NCBI GenBank assembly: GCA_051027215.1
Contig: JBPCXR010000029.1
Coordinates: 131,137 to 195,136, forward strand
Length of the DNA: 64,000 bases
Source: CALHVX01 sp051027215
GTDB lineage: Bacteria; Pseudomonadota; Gammaproteobacteria; Pseudomonadales; Azotimanducaceae
Reading direction: 5' to 3'
In this document: positions 52,277 through 60,711 of the stretch, piece after piece
Position numbering within the stretch: the stretch's first letter is position 1
How the letters are laid out: the number at the start of each line of letters is the position of its first letter
The notes under the pieces: generated by a model
Databases searched by the model: none
The model's input: only the letters and a program-made list of their open reading frames with translations
Told to the model about the DNA's origin: nothing
Position numbers and translations under genes: made by a program

Positions 52277-53123
52277 AGCGCCGTTAACCTGCCTGCTCGC
52301 TGGCTTAGTGTTGGCGTGCGTTGCCTGCGAGCCAGAGGCACAGCTGAGTGAGCAAAGCGCTGCTAAGCAATCCGATGAAATATTGCCGTTACTGCGTTTG
52401 AAGTTACCGCCGCTGTTACAAGAGGTGTCTGGCCTGTCGACAACTCCAGAGGGCAATATACTCGCGGTGGGTGACGAACAAGCCGTAATATTTGAGATTG
52501 ACCTGGCGAGCACCGAAGTCGTAAAGCGCACGGGACTCGGTCAATCAACGCTGCTTGGCGATTTCGAAGGTATTGAACAAGTCGGCAACGAGGTTTTCTT
52601 GGTTGATAGTGATGGTGACTTGCTGTCTTACGATGTCTTAGAGTCCACTGAGGTAAAACGGGTCGAAACGAAAGTGGGTAAGCGCTGCGAAGTGGAAGGT
52701 TTGGGTTACGATCCAGTAGAGGATCTCTTGTATCTGTTGTGCAAGCAGCGCCGCAGCAAGAAGCTGCCAAAACACAAAATCAGCCTGTTTGCTTTCTCGT
52801 TGGCAGACCGACGTCTGCAGGATTCTGCTAACTTGTTGTTAGATGGGCCTGCGGCAGCTGCCGAACTAGGAATCAAGAAGCTCTCGCCCTCAGCCTTAGC
52901 ATTCAGTCCCAGCGGCGAGCAACTCACCGTGATCGCCGCCAAACAAAATGCTGTAGCGACCTTTACTCGGGATGGCCAACTAATTCGCGCCGAGCACCTA
53001 CCAGAGGCAGGCAAGCATCAACAGGTAGAGGGTTTGGCGATTATGACCGACGGACGTTGGGTGCTGGCTGACGAAGGCGGCGCCGGCGCAGGTAAGCTGA
53101 GCGTGTATGCCCATGAGCTCTAA
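52263..53123 (+). CDS. SdiA-regulated-like (YjiK) lipoprotein
   Basis: 286 residues from ATG 52263; ATG 52257 and GTG 52248 are also in frame. Signal peptide with lipobox-like LVLACVAC (C19 or C22). The mature part is a beta-propeller-like sequence with EVSGLSTTPEGNILAVGDEQ, LGDFEGIEQVGNEVFLVDSD, EVEGLGYDPVEDLLYLLCK and VEGLAIMTDGRWVLADEGG, the pattern of the SdiA-regulated family. Overlaps DUF4956 by 14 bases and the hydrolase by about 11. Ligand unknown. Confidence 0.78.
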   Translation: MSYSKAPLTCLLAGLVLACVACEPEAQLSEQSAAKQSDEILPLLRLKLPPLLQEVSGLSTTPEGNILAVGDEQAVIFEIDLASTEVVKRTGLGQSTLLGDFEGIEQVGNEVFLVDSDGDLLSYDVLESTEVKRVETKVGKRCEVEGLGYDPVEDLLYLLCKQRRSKKLPKHKISLFAFSLADRRLQDSANLLLDGPAAAAELGIKKLSPSALAFSPSGEQLTVIAAKQNAVATFTRDGQLIRAEHLPEAGKHQQVEGLAIMTDGRWVLADEGGAGAGKLSVYAHEL

Positions 53124-54036
53124 TAAGGCGATCGTGTTGGTTCACGGATACGGTCCAAAGCCTGGTGCTTCCGACCTGTTGACTTTATGGCGCGCAGCAC
53201 TTGTTGCCGGATTGCGCCGTGATCACCCAGACCTGGTTGCCGGTTTTGAAGAGCTGCCTGTGACGCTGAGCTACTACGCGGATGCGTTCCCGGAAGTTCG
53301 AGAAGGCGGCTACAATGCTGAGCTCGATCTGGCGGATCGAAAGCACTGTTTGCAATTGTTGTCACAGCTCGACAAGCCGAAACGCTTTCGGCGGGACGCC
53401 TATGAGGAACTTCCTGGCAAATCCTCGCTTAAGGAATTTCTCGCGGACCTCGGTGCACCGATGTTGCGCAGCATTGGCCTTGGTCCCGCGGTGCTACAAA
53501 AACATATCGCAGAGTTTGGCCACTACTGGCAGGACGATAGTGACTATCCACGAGCAGTACAGGCGCCGTTACTGGATGATCTGACGACGTTGCTTGAGCA
53601 GCGCAAAGACGTGTTGCTTATCAGCCATTGCTTCGGCTCGATCGTCACCTACGATTGCCTCTGGCGCTTATCTCACCACGGACTAGACCGCAAGAAAGGC
53701 CACGTCAGCACTTGGCTGACCCTTGGATCGCCGCTGGCGGATGACACTGTGCGCGCAAAACTGCTGGGGCAGAAGCGACCGCGCGAACAGCGCTTTCCCG
53801 TGAACCTGGTGAACTGGCACAACATCGCAGCCGAAGATGACTACATTTGTCACGATGAAACGGTTGCGAACGATTTTGCGGCGCTAATCGGCCAGCGGCA
53901 GATCAGTGTCCTCGAAGACCATCTGATCTATAACCTGTCGATTCGTTTTGGCCGCTCGAATCCTCACAGCAGCCTGGGCTACTTGATTCACCCGAAGGTT
54001 TCATCACTCTTGGCCCAGTGGATGCAGGCTACTTAG
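53113..54036 (+). CDS. Alpha/beta hydrolase-like protein with cysteine at the nucleophile site
   Basis: 307 residues from ATG 53113 (ATG 53107 also in frame). The opening KAIVLVHGYGPKPGASDL has the oxyanion HG motif of alpha/beta hydrolases. The nucleophile elbow reads LLISHCFGSIVTYD with C173 where serine is normal (codon TGC). Possible partners are the aspartate in AAEDDYICHDE and a histidine in VLEDHLIYN. No signal peptide, so cytosolic. Last gene of the overlapping four-gene unit; its stop overlaps the stop of the convergent CotH-like gene. Confidence 0.8.
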   Translation: MSSNKAIVLVHGYGPKPGASDLLTLWRAALVAGLRRDHPDLVAGFEELPVTLSYYADAFPEVREGGYNAELDLADRKHCLQLLSQLDKPKRFRRDAYEELPGKSSLKEFLADLGAPMLRSIGLGPAVLQKHIAEFGHYWQDDSDYPRAVQAPLLDDLTTLLEQRKDVLLISHCFGSIVTYDCLWRLSHHGLDRKKGHVSTWLTLGSPLADDTVRAKLLGQKRPREQRFPVNLVNWHNIAAEDDYICHDETVANDFAALIGQRQISVLEDHLIYNLSIRFGRSNPHSSLGYLIHPKVSSLLAQWMQAT

Positions 54037-55109
54037 GGTGAGACTTTGCCCATACAGCGTTGGGTGATGTGTTGCTTCTGCCCTTCAGGGGTAGCGTAGC
54101 GTTCGAAAAAGCGTGCAACGAACTTAAGTACCCGTTTGCGCTCAGATTTGCTGATGCCGGGATAGGTCTGGAATAGCTCTTCGATGGCGCCACGCTTGTC
54201 AACAAACAGCGCCATGCTTGCGGCGATGCTGGCATTGTGTTGGCAGTAGCCGCGGTATATGCGTTGTGCCACGCTCTTGATTCGCAGACGTTCCGACGTG
54301 GTCGCGTAGGGTGGGAACACCAAGCCGGTGTTATCGAAATCGTAAGGCACTGACCTGACGACGCCAGGTTTTACGGTAAAGGGAACGGTGTTGTGGCAAC
54401 AGTTGTCATCAGCGGGTCCATGTCGAGCCGAAAAATCTGGGTTGCCGATGAACATATTGAACAGCGCTGCTAACGCGGTGTAGTCCGGATCCAATGAAGG
54501 GATTGGTACAGCGCTGAGGTCGTCGAGCTGAAGGTCAAGCCGGCGGGCCAGTTCCTTTTTGTGTTCAATGAAAAACCCAGCGTGACGGTAAGTCTTGCCT
54601 GGCTTGTCGCTGTCTTCATAAGTGATTAAAAGCGGTTGAACCCGAAAGCTTGTTTCTGTTAACAGATTAAGGGTTCGATAGGCCAACATCTCCAGCCACA
54701 CTTTCGAGTCATCGCTGTTCTCGGTTTTGAGCCTCTTGCAATGGGTTACCAGTTTGCGGCGATGGTGTCCGGCCAGCGCCGAGCGTTTGACCTCCCCCTT
54801 GTCGAACTTCACCCACATGGGTGGGAACCGGCAATGGTTAGGATCGCGACGCGACTTGCCACGAGGTCTGAGGGTAACCGAGAAAGATTGCGCGTCATCG
54901 AGCAGAGCCAGCGTACCAGAGCGCTCTTCAGGCTCACTCGCCCGATCGCGTGCTATTGCCCGTAAGGGTCCAGTGATGCGAACTTGCAGAGGTTCAAGGT
55001 TGTCACTGGCGAACAGCGACGCTGTCTGCGCCGTCGCCGAATTGGCAAACAGTAACGCCAGAGCCGCCCACAGTGACGCCGGTAACCATCGACTTGTTGA
55101 TTTGTACAT
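54033..55109 (-). CDS. Secreted CotH-like putative kinase
   Basis: 358 residues from ATG 55109 with a signal peptide (cleavage after about ANSATA, residue 27). The core has VWLEMLAYRTLNLLTETSFR, then HAGFFIEHKKELARRL, and a kinase-like active region: LFNMFIGNPDFS (216-227), CCHN (237-240) and VPYDFDNTG (254-262), resembling the HN...PWDxD pattern of CotH/FAM20-like atypical kinases. It has eight or so cysteines, unusual for this neighbourhood and consistent with a periplasmic protein. Convergent with, and overlapping by four bases, the hydrolase gene. Kinase activity is inference. Confidence 0.72.
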   Translation of the reverse strand: MYKSTSRWLPASLWAALALLFANSATAQTASLFASDNLEPLQVRITGPLRAIARDRASEPEERSGTLALLDDAQSFSVTLRPRGKSRRDPNHCRFPPMWVKFDKGEVKRSALAGHHRRKLVTHCKRLKTENSDDSKVWLEMLAYRTLNLLTETSFRVQPLLITYEDSDKPGKTYRHAGFFIEHKKELARRLDLQLDDLSAVPIPSLDPDYTALAALFNMFIGNPDFSARHGPADDNCCHNTVPFTVKPGVVRSVPYDFDNTGLVFPPYATTSERLRIKSVAQRIYRGYCQHNASIAASMALFVDKRGAIEELFQTYPGISKSERKRVLKFVARFFERYATPEGQKQHITQRCMGKVSP

Positions 55110-55164
55110 TGCTGCCCCAATTGTCGCAGGCGAAAATGCAGCTTGCGCTCCCCTTCGTGGGGCG

Positions 55165-56739
55165 TCAACGGCAGCGGTTTTGCTCTTCGGCGCAAGGCGC
55201 TCCTGGTTTAGCAAACGTTTTCTGCGGCAATGGGGTGAAGCGCGTCGAGCAAACCCGATCACGGCCAGCATCTTTGGCTTGGTACAGGGCCTGATCCGCC
55301 AGCCGGATCAGCGTATCGCTGTCGACCAATCCACCGGCGAAGCAGACTACGCCGATACTGGCGCTGATCGGCACAGGCTCACCTGCCTCGGTGAAGATCT
55401 CTAAATTCCGCAGGCGCGCGCACAACCGATTCGCCAGCAACTCCGGGCCTTCGGGGGTTGCATCTACGACCAGAACAGCAAATTCCTCGCCGCCCATTCG
55501 AGCGACCAGGTCACCTTCGCGGCCAGTATTCTCCAGGCACCGGGCGACGGCTGTAAGCACCTCATCGCCCACGGGGTGACCGAAGCGATCGTTGATTTGT
55601 TTGAAGTGATCGAGATCGAGCATCAGAACGCCCAAGGTCATGCCGCTACGGCTGTGACGTTCCATCTCCGCAGAGAGTCGGTTGAACAAAAAGCGTCGAT
55701 TGTAAACGCTTGTGAGCGGGTCAGTATTTGCCAGCGCTTCTAGTTGCGCGTTCGCCGCTTGCAGCTCAGAGCGACTTTCTCTGAGAGCTAACTCGGTGCG
55801 ATGGCGACGGGTAATGTTGCACAGCGTTATGAGTTGGCCTTCCTGGCGTTGATCAACCAACAGCGGATTCAGGCGCACTTCGAACCAGTGCTCTTCAGCG
55901 TCTCGCGTCCAGGGAATGACGATGTGATTGGTGCTGCCAGCGCGCACTGCGCTAACGAGTTCCGCCGGTAGTCGCTGCGCCACGTCATCGCCGACAAAGC
56001 TCTGAGCAGCATCTCCAAGAAGCTCAGCTGCGGCTACGTTGTGATCAACGATTCGCTCATCGGTGTTCACCACCACGAGCGCGTCCTGGGCTTGGTCGAT
56101 CAAGGAAGTTCTGGCTACCGGTCGAATGGCAAAGGTTCCGAGGTTTCGCGCGAACAGCAGCATCAGGGCAAGACAAAGCAGCGTTGCCAGTGCTGCTGGA
56201 GAATGACCCCAAGGCTCCCACTGCAACAGGCGAGTGCCAATGTCCGCGCCGACGATCGCAATGGGCGCGAGCATGAGGCAAACCATGGTGGTGCGCTGGC
56301 GTGGTGTGCTAATGAAGCGCCAGAGACTGACCACGACTATGAACAGGCCAAAGCAGTAGCTGACCCAAATCGATGAATCAAAGCGTGGGGCCACTGCGGC
56401 ATTGGCTGCGAGCTGCGCAAAGGCGCCGTTGATGCCCACCAATAAGGGGACACCTAGGGCAAACGCGCGAATGGCTCGCCACTGAGGTAGCGACAGGTTG
56501 GTGTAGGTTTTAACGTTCAGAAACAGCAATGGCAGCAACAGCGTAAAGCAGAAGCGCTCGAGAACAGTGGCGCTTGCAGCAAATTGACCTACCTGGGGAT
56601 AGCCATCCGCGAGCACAAAACCTATGGCGACAGCGCAGAGCGCGAATAGCCCCGGTCCACCGTCAGCCACTCGTTGGCTCTGACGATAGGCCAGAAAAAG
56701 GACAAATATCGATGTGGAAACCAGTGCTGGGTAAAGCAC
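55165..56739 (-). CDS. Membrane diguanylate cyclase with PAS-like domain
   Basis: 524 residues from GTG 56739. Seven or so N-terminal helices (to about residue 210) resembling the 7TM region of some sensor kinases, a PAS-like segment (about 215-320, ALVVVNTDERIVDHNVAAAELLG), a short coiled coil, and a GGDEF domain: DPLTSVYNRRFLF, MLDLDHFKQINDRFGHPVGD, active site GGEEF in ARMGGEEFAVLV, with the inhibitory RxxD (REGD) exactly five residues before. So it is an active, product-inhibited cyclic-di-GMP synthase by motif. Upstream of the CotH-like gene on the same strand. Confidence 0.93.
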   Translation of the reverse strand: MLYPALVSTSIFVLFLAYRQSQRVADGGPGLFALCAVAIGFVLADGYPQVGQFAASATVLERFCFTLLLPLLFLNVKTYTNLSLPQWRAIRAFALGVPLLVGINGAFAQLAANAAVAPRFDSSIWVSYCFGLFIVVVSLWRFISTPRQRTTMVCLMLAPIAIVGADIGTRLLQWEPWGHSPAALATLLCLALMLLFARNLGTFAIRPVARTSLIDQAQDALVVVNTDERIVDHNVAAAELLGDAAQSFVGDDVAQRLPAELVSAVRAGSTNHIVIPWTRDAEEHWFEVRLNPLLVDQRQEGQLITLCNITRRHRTELALRESRSELQAANAQLEALANTDPLTSVYNRRFLFNRLSAEMERHSRSGMTLGVLMLDLDHFKQINDRFGHPVGDEVLTAVARCLENTGREGDLVARMGGEEFAVLVVDATPEGPELLANRLCARLRNLEIFTEAGEPVPISASIGVVCFAGGLVDSDTLIRLADQALYQAKDAGRDRVCSTRFTPLPQKTFAKPGAPCAEEQNRCR

Positions 56740-57046
56740 AACGGATCCTTCCTATGTTTCGCGCTTGCAGACGATCAAAGACAAAGCCGACAAGCAACCT
56801 CGCATTGTCGGACATGATCCATTGGCGCCGGGGAAGTGTCGTCGAAAACGCGCTTCTGCGTCGGAACCCTGTCACCCCTTGGCGGGATATATGTAGCAAA
56901 GTGCACAAGAGCCTGCGGATGCGAGACTCGGTTCCCGAGTCGCAGGCCCACCATTCGAGGCTTTCACAATCCCTTGCACCACGAAACCAGCCGCGCCCTC
57001 TATAATTGCGCGCACAAGGACGACACCTCAGGGATAGTGACGGCTC
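56740..57046. other. Intergenic region between the diguanylate cyclase gene and glmU
   Basis: About 300 bases. A perfect TATAAT at 57001-57006 reads toward glmU; TTGCAC at 56974-56979 is 21 bases away, too far for a good -35, so the promoter call is partial. It must also contain the divergent promoter for the diguanylate cyclase. Open frames here have no recognisable motif. Confidence 0.4.
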
Positions 57047-58435
57047 ATGGCGCAAAACGCTTTACAAGTGGAGGCGGTGGTACTGGCTGCAGGCCAAGGC
57101 ACCCGCATGCGCTCAAAGCGGCACAAAGTGCTGCACCACCTGGGTGGAATCCCAATGCTGCACCATGTTCTGCATCGTGCTGAGGCGCTTGGCGCCAGGG
57201 CGATTCACGTGGTTATTGGTCATCAGGCCGAAGCCATCAAAGCCGCCACACCGCGAGAATTGGATTGGGTATTGCAAACCGAGCAGCTGGGCACGGGTCA
57301 TGCAGTACAGCAAGTCATGCCTCATGTGCAGGACGATTCGGTGGTGCTGGTGCTGTTTGGGGATGTGCCCATGGTTTCCCAGCAGTTGCTGGCGGATTGC
57401 GTAGACGCCGCAGGTAGCGATGCCCTGGCATTGGTCACCGCAGACTTTGACGACCCAACGGGCCTCGGACGCATCGTCCGAGACGCCGCGGGCAACGTCT
57501 TGGAAATCGTTGAACACAAAGACGCCGATGAATCCCAACGCGCCATTCGAGAAATAAACTCGGGAATCATGGCCTTGCCTGGGGCGCTGCTGCGGCGCTT
57601 GCTCGAAGAGCTCATGGCCCAGCCGCCGCAAAACAATCAAGGCGAGTACTATTTGACCACGCTCATTGAGTACGCGGTCAGGGACGGCGTTCCCGTCCAC
57701 CCAATAAAGGCCAAACGGCCCCAGGAGGTGATGGGCGTGAATACACGAAACCAACTGGCTGAGCTGGAGCGCGACTTGCAACGTCAGCGCGCTGAACAAC
57801 TCATGGCCGACGGCGTCACTCTTGCTGACCCAGCAAGGTTAGATGTCCGCGGCGAACTGACCACCGGCATCGACGTCTTCATCGACGTCAACGTGGTTTT
57901 CGAAGGAACGGTGAGCTTAGGTTCCAACGTTTGCATCGGCCCGGGTTGTGTGATCACCGATAGCGTGATCGGCGACGGCACACAAATATTTCCCAACACG
58001 GTCATGGAAAGCGCCGAGATTGGTGCTGGTTGTAACGTTGGGCCTTTCGCACGCTTACGACCCGGCACCAAGCTTCGTGACAAGGTCAAAATCGGAAACT
58101 TTGTCGAAACCAAGAACGCAGAGCTGGGCGACAACTCTAAAGCTAGCCATCTAACCTACCTAGGTGACACCACCGTTGGCGAGGATTGCAACATTGGCGC
58201 TGGCACGGTGACGTGCAATTACGATGGCATCAACAAGCACCGCACAGACATCGGTGATGGCGTGTTCGTTGGCACCAATAGCACTCTGGTTGCACCCATT
58301 AAGCTCGGCGACGACTCATTCGTTGCCGCTGGGTCGACCTTAACTGGCGATTTGGCGGATGAAGACCTGGGCGTTGGTCGTGGTAAGCAGCGCAATATTA
58401 AAGGCTGGACGCGTCCGGATCGACGCGGCAAGTAA
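57047..58435 (+). CDS. glmU: Bifunctional N-acetylglucosamine-1-phosphate uridyltransferase/acetyltransferase
   Basis: Makes UDP-GlcNAc for peptidoglycan and LPS. 462 residues. N-terminal pyrophosphorylase with LAAGQGTRMRSKRHKVLHHL, then a left-handed beta-helix acetyltransferase domain with hexapeptide repeats, SHLTYLGDTTVGEDCNIGAG and the GTNSTLVAPIKLG loop. Complete. 32 bases before glmS. Confidence 0.98.
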   Translation: MAQNALQVEAVVLAAGQGTRMRSKRHKVLHHLGGIPMLHHVLHRAEALGARAIHVVIGHQAEAIKAATPRELDWVLQTEQLGTGHAVQQVMPHVQDDSVVLVLFGDVPMVSQQLLADCVDAAGSDALALVTADFDDPTGLGRIVRDAAGNVLEIVEHKDADESQRAIREINSGIMALPGALLRRLLEELMAQPPQNNQGEYYLTTLIEYAVRDGVPVHPIKAKRPQEVMGVNTRNQLAELERDLQRQRAEQLMADGVTLADPARLDVRGELTTGIDVFIDVNVVFEGTVSLGSNVCIGPGCVITDSVIGDGTQIFPNTVMESAEIGAGCNVGPFARLRPGTKLRDKVKIGNFVETKNAELGDNSKASHLTYLGDTTVGEDCNIGAGTVTCNYDGINKHRTDIGDGVFVGTNSTLVAPIKLGDDSFVAAGSTLTGDLADEDLGVGRGKQRNIKGWTRPDRRGK

Positions 58436-58467
58436 ACCCAGCCAGCAGTAACACTCAAGGACGTAGT

Positions 58468-60303
58468 ATGTGTGGAATCGTTGGAGCAGTGGGTGACCGC
58501 GAAGTCTCCGCAATCTTGTTAGAAGGCCTGCGGCGCCTCGAGTACCGAGGCTATGACTCGGCGGGCCTTGCAGTGATTGCCGCGGATGCCGCGCGCATCG
58601 ATCGCCGCCGCCAGCTCGGCAAGGTGCAAGCGCTAGTCGATGATGTTTCCGCCAACCCGGTTTACGGCCGCATCGGCATTGCCCACACTCGTTGGGCGAC
58701 CCATGGCGTGCCCAGTCAAGAAAATGCCCACCCGCACATGTCTGGCGAGACAATCTGTCTGGTTCACAACGGCATCATTGAGAACTACGAGGAACTTCGG
58801 GACGAGCTAAAGGTAGAAGGATATTGCTTTGCCTCGCAAACGGACACCGAAGTCATTGTGCATTTGGTTGAGCAGCACTACAAAAAAAGCGGTGATTTGC
58901 TACAAGCGGTACGCGCAACGATCAAACGCCTGGAAGGCGCTTACGCACTCGGGGTGATCGCCAAGGATGAGCCCGATCGCATTATCGCTGCACGTGCGGG
59001 CAGCCCGCTGGTGGTTGGCATTGGCATTGGCGAAAACTTCATTGCCTCCGATGTGTTAGCGCTACGCCCGGTAACCGACCGCTTCATCTTTCTTGAAGAA
59101 GGCGATTTGGTTGAAGTGACGAAGACCGGCATCTCCGTCTGGAACATCGACCACGAAGCCGTGGTACGGAGCAGCATTCACGTGGAGATGGGCCACGATG
59201 ACGTTGACAAAGGCCACTTTCGTCACCACATGCAGAAGGAAATCCACGAGCAACCGGCGGTCATTCGGCGCACCCTAGAAGGTCGCTTGGGTCGCGAACA
59301 GGTGCTGGAGCAGGCGTTTGGGGTAAACGCTGCCGGTATCTTCGATCAAACTCAAGCGCTAACGATTGTTGCCTGCGGCACCAGCTATTACGCTGCGTCT
59401 GTTGCTCGCTATTGGATGGAGGAACTGGTCGGCATCCCCTGTCAGGTGGAAATCGCCAGTGAGTTCCGCTATCGAAAAGTGGCCGTCACCCCTAACAACC
59501 TATTTGTGACCATCTCCCAGTCTGGTGAAACAGCAGATACGTTAGCCGCCTTGCGCATTGCCAAAGACGTTGGCTACTTTGCCACAGCAACTATTTGCAA
59601 CGTGCCAACCAGCTCGCTCGTTCGCGAATCCGACATCGCCTTGATGATAGAGGCGGGTACCGAGGTTGGGGTGGCTTCGACCAAAGCATTTACTGCGCAG
59701 CTCACCGATTTGCTGTTGCTAACGATTTTGCTCGGCCGACGACATGGCCTAAGTAAAGACTGTGAGCGCACGTTGGTTGCTGGGCTCCATGGCCTCCACG
59801 ATGTGGTTGCAGAAGCCCTAAAGCTAGATCAACCCATTCTCAAGCTGGCCGAGCGCTTCATAGATAAACATCACGCCCTGTTTTTGGGTCGTGGCCCCAT
59901 GTTCCCTGTGGCCATGGAAGGCGCGTTGAAGCTTAAAGAGATCTCCTACATTCACGCCGAGGGCTATCCTGCAGGGGAGCTCAAGCATGGGCCGCTCGCC
60001 CTAGTAGATGACGACATGCCAGTAATCGCCGTGGCGCCGAACGATGAGTTGCTAGAGAAAGTGCAGTCGAACCTGCAAGAAGTGAAGGCCCGAGGTGGCG
60101 AGCTATTCGTGTTCACGGATTCCGATAGCGGTTTTAGGGCGGAGCCTGGGATTACCGTTATGGAAGTGCCGAAGGTGAGTGCGGTGCTGGCACCCATTGT
60201 CTACGTGGTACCTCTGCAACTGTTGTCGTATCACGTGGCGGTGCTTAAGGGCACTGATGTGGATCAGCCGCGCAACTTGGCTAAGAGTGTGACCGTGGAG
60301 TAG
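58468..60303 (+). CDS. glmS: Glutamine-fructose-6-phosphate aminotransferase
   Basis: First enzyme of UDP-GlcNAc synthesis, 611 residues. Class II amidotransferase with catalytic Cys right after the initiator Met (MCGIVGAVGD), RRLEYRGYDSAGLAV, THGVPSQENAHPH; two SIS sugar domains (CGTSYYAASVARYW, SQSGETADTLAALR, EVGVASTKAFTAQL); conserved end PRNLAKSVTVE. The last codons are the recognition site used by Tn7 TnsD, and a Tn7-like relic follows. Confidence 0.98.
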   Translation: MCGIVGAVGDREVSAILLEGLRRLEYRGYDSAGLAVIAADAARIDRRRQLGKVQALVDDVSANPVYGRIGIAHTRWATHGVPSQENAHPHMSGETICLVHNGIIENYEELRDELKVEGYCFASQTDTEVIVHLVEQHYKKSGDLLQAVRATIKRLEGAYALGVIAKDEPDRIIAARAGSPLVVGIGIGENFIASDVLALRPVTDRFIFLEEGDLVEVTKTGISVWNIDHEAVVRSSIHVEMGHDDVDKGHFRHHMQKEIHEQPAVIRRTLEGRLGREQVLEQAFGVNAAGIFDQTQALTIVACGTSYYAASVARYWMEELVGIPCQVEIASEFRYRKVAVTPNNLFVTISQSGETADTLAALRIAKDVGYFATATICNVPTSSLVRESDIALMIEAGTEVGVASTKAFTAQLTDLLLLTILLGRRHGLSKDCERTLVAGLHGLHDVVAEALKLDQPILKLAERFIDKHHALFLGRGPMFPVAMEGALKLKEISYIHAEGYPAGELKHGPLALVDDDMPVIAVAPNDELLEKVQSNLQEVKARGGELFVFTDSDSGFRAEPGITVMEVPKVSAVLAPIVYVVPLQLLSYHVAVLKGTDVDQPRNLAKSVTVE

Positions 60304-60326
60304 GGCGTAAAGAGAAGACATCCCGG
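60268..60326 (+). other. attTn7-type target site at the glmS 3' end
   Basis: Covers the codons for the conserved C-terminus of GlmS (PRNLAKSVTVE) and the 23 bases after the stop. In E. coli TnsD binds the equivalent end of glmS and Tn7 inserts about 25 bases past the stop. The inverted-repeat element begins at 60327, the matching position. Confidence 0.6.
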
Positions 60327-60544
60327 TGTTGTTTGGTATTAAAAGTTGTCACGGTTTATTAAAGGTTGTTCCACGAAATCGCTAAGCGTCGATGGAATCT
60401 CGATATTCCTGTATTGAGGTTGAATTTAGGTCGCATTCAACTTTGCCCGCAGGACAACCTTTAATTCAATTGCAATCGATGCTCATGTGAGGGAAATCAG
60501 ACGTTTAAGTGTGTATTTGGGACAACCTTTGATACGTAACAACA
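60327..60544. mobile_element. Tn7-like mini-element or relic downstream of glmS
   Basis: 218 bases bounded by imperfect terminal inverted repeats that match at 21 of 26 positions; both ends read TGTTGTT inward and share TAT, AAA and GTTGTC blocks. Internal copies of a TATTAAAGGTTGTCC-like motif are at 60337-60350 and 60357-60372 (direct, 20 bases apart) and, inverted, at 60452-60465 and 60519-60534. The 5'-TGT...ACA-3' ends, repeated end sites and position 24 bases past the glmS stop fit the Tn7 family. No transposase gene is present. The flanking 5 bases (CCCGG left, GTTAC right) do not match, so no target duplication is seen. Confidence 0.6.
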
Positions 60545-60559
60545 GTTACAGGTTGTCCC
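60519..60559. repeat. Inverted repeat at the right end of the element
   Basis: GGGACAACCT (about 60519-60528) and AGGTTGTCCC (60550-60559) are perfect 10-base inverted copies; an inner GTAAC/GTTAC pair lies between them. As RNA it could fold into a two-part hairpin downstream of glmS; as DNA it places another end-type site just outside the element. Confidence 0.6.
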
Positions 60560-60711
60560 AGTTAGGAAAGCCGCTGAGTTCGGCCAGCCTCGGCCGAGTG
60601 CCGTCTCATCGTTGACCAGGTTTCGCAGCGCTGGTCTGGGTACGCCGGGCACCCGGCGCGTGATCAGAGGTACCGGTCTGTGGGCAGGCCCCAATGCGCG
60701 TCCTCTGTAGC
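60560..60711. other. GC-rich spacer between the element and the lipoprotein genes
   Basis: Contains a strong GC hairpin, CGCCGGG (60643-60649) with CCCGGCG (60652-60658). No T-run follows on either strand. A minus-strand open frame crossing this region has no motif support. Nothing else supportable. Confidence 0.35.

Noticed and set aside
58436..58467. glmS ribozyme or riboswitch before glmS
   Set aside because: Only 32 bases separate glmU and glmS; too short, and the ribozyme is known from Gram-positive bacteria.
60304..60326. 5-bp target duplication for the Tn7-like element
   Set aside because: The left flank CCCGG and right flank GTTAC differ, so a duplication cannot be claimed.
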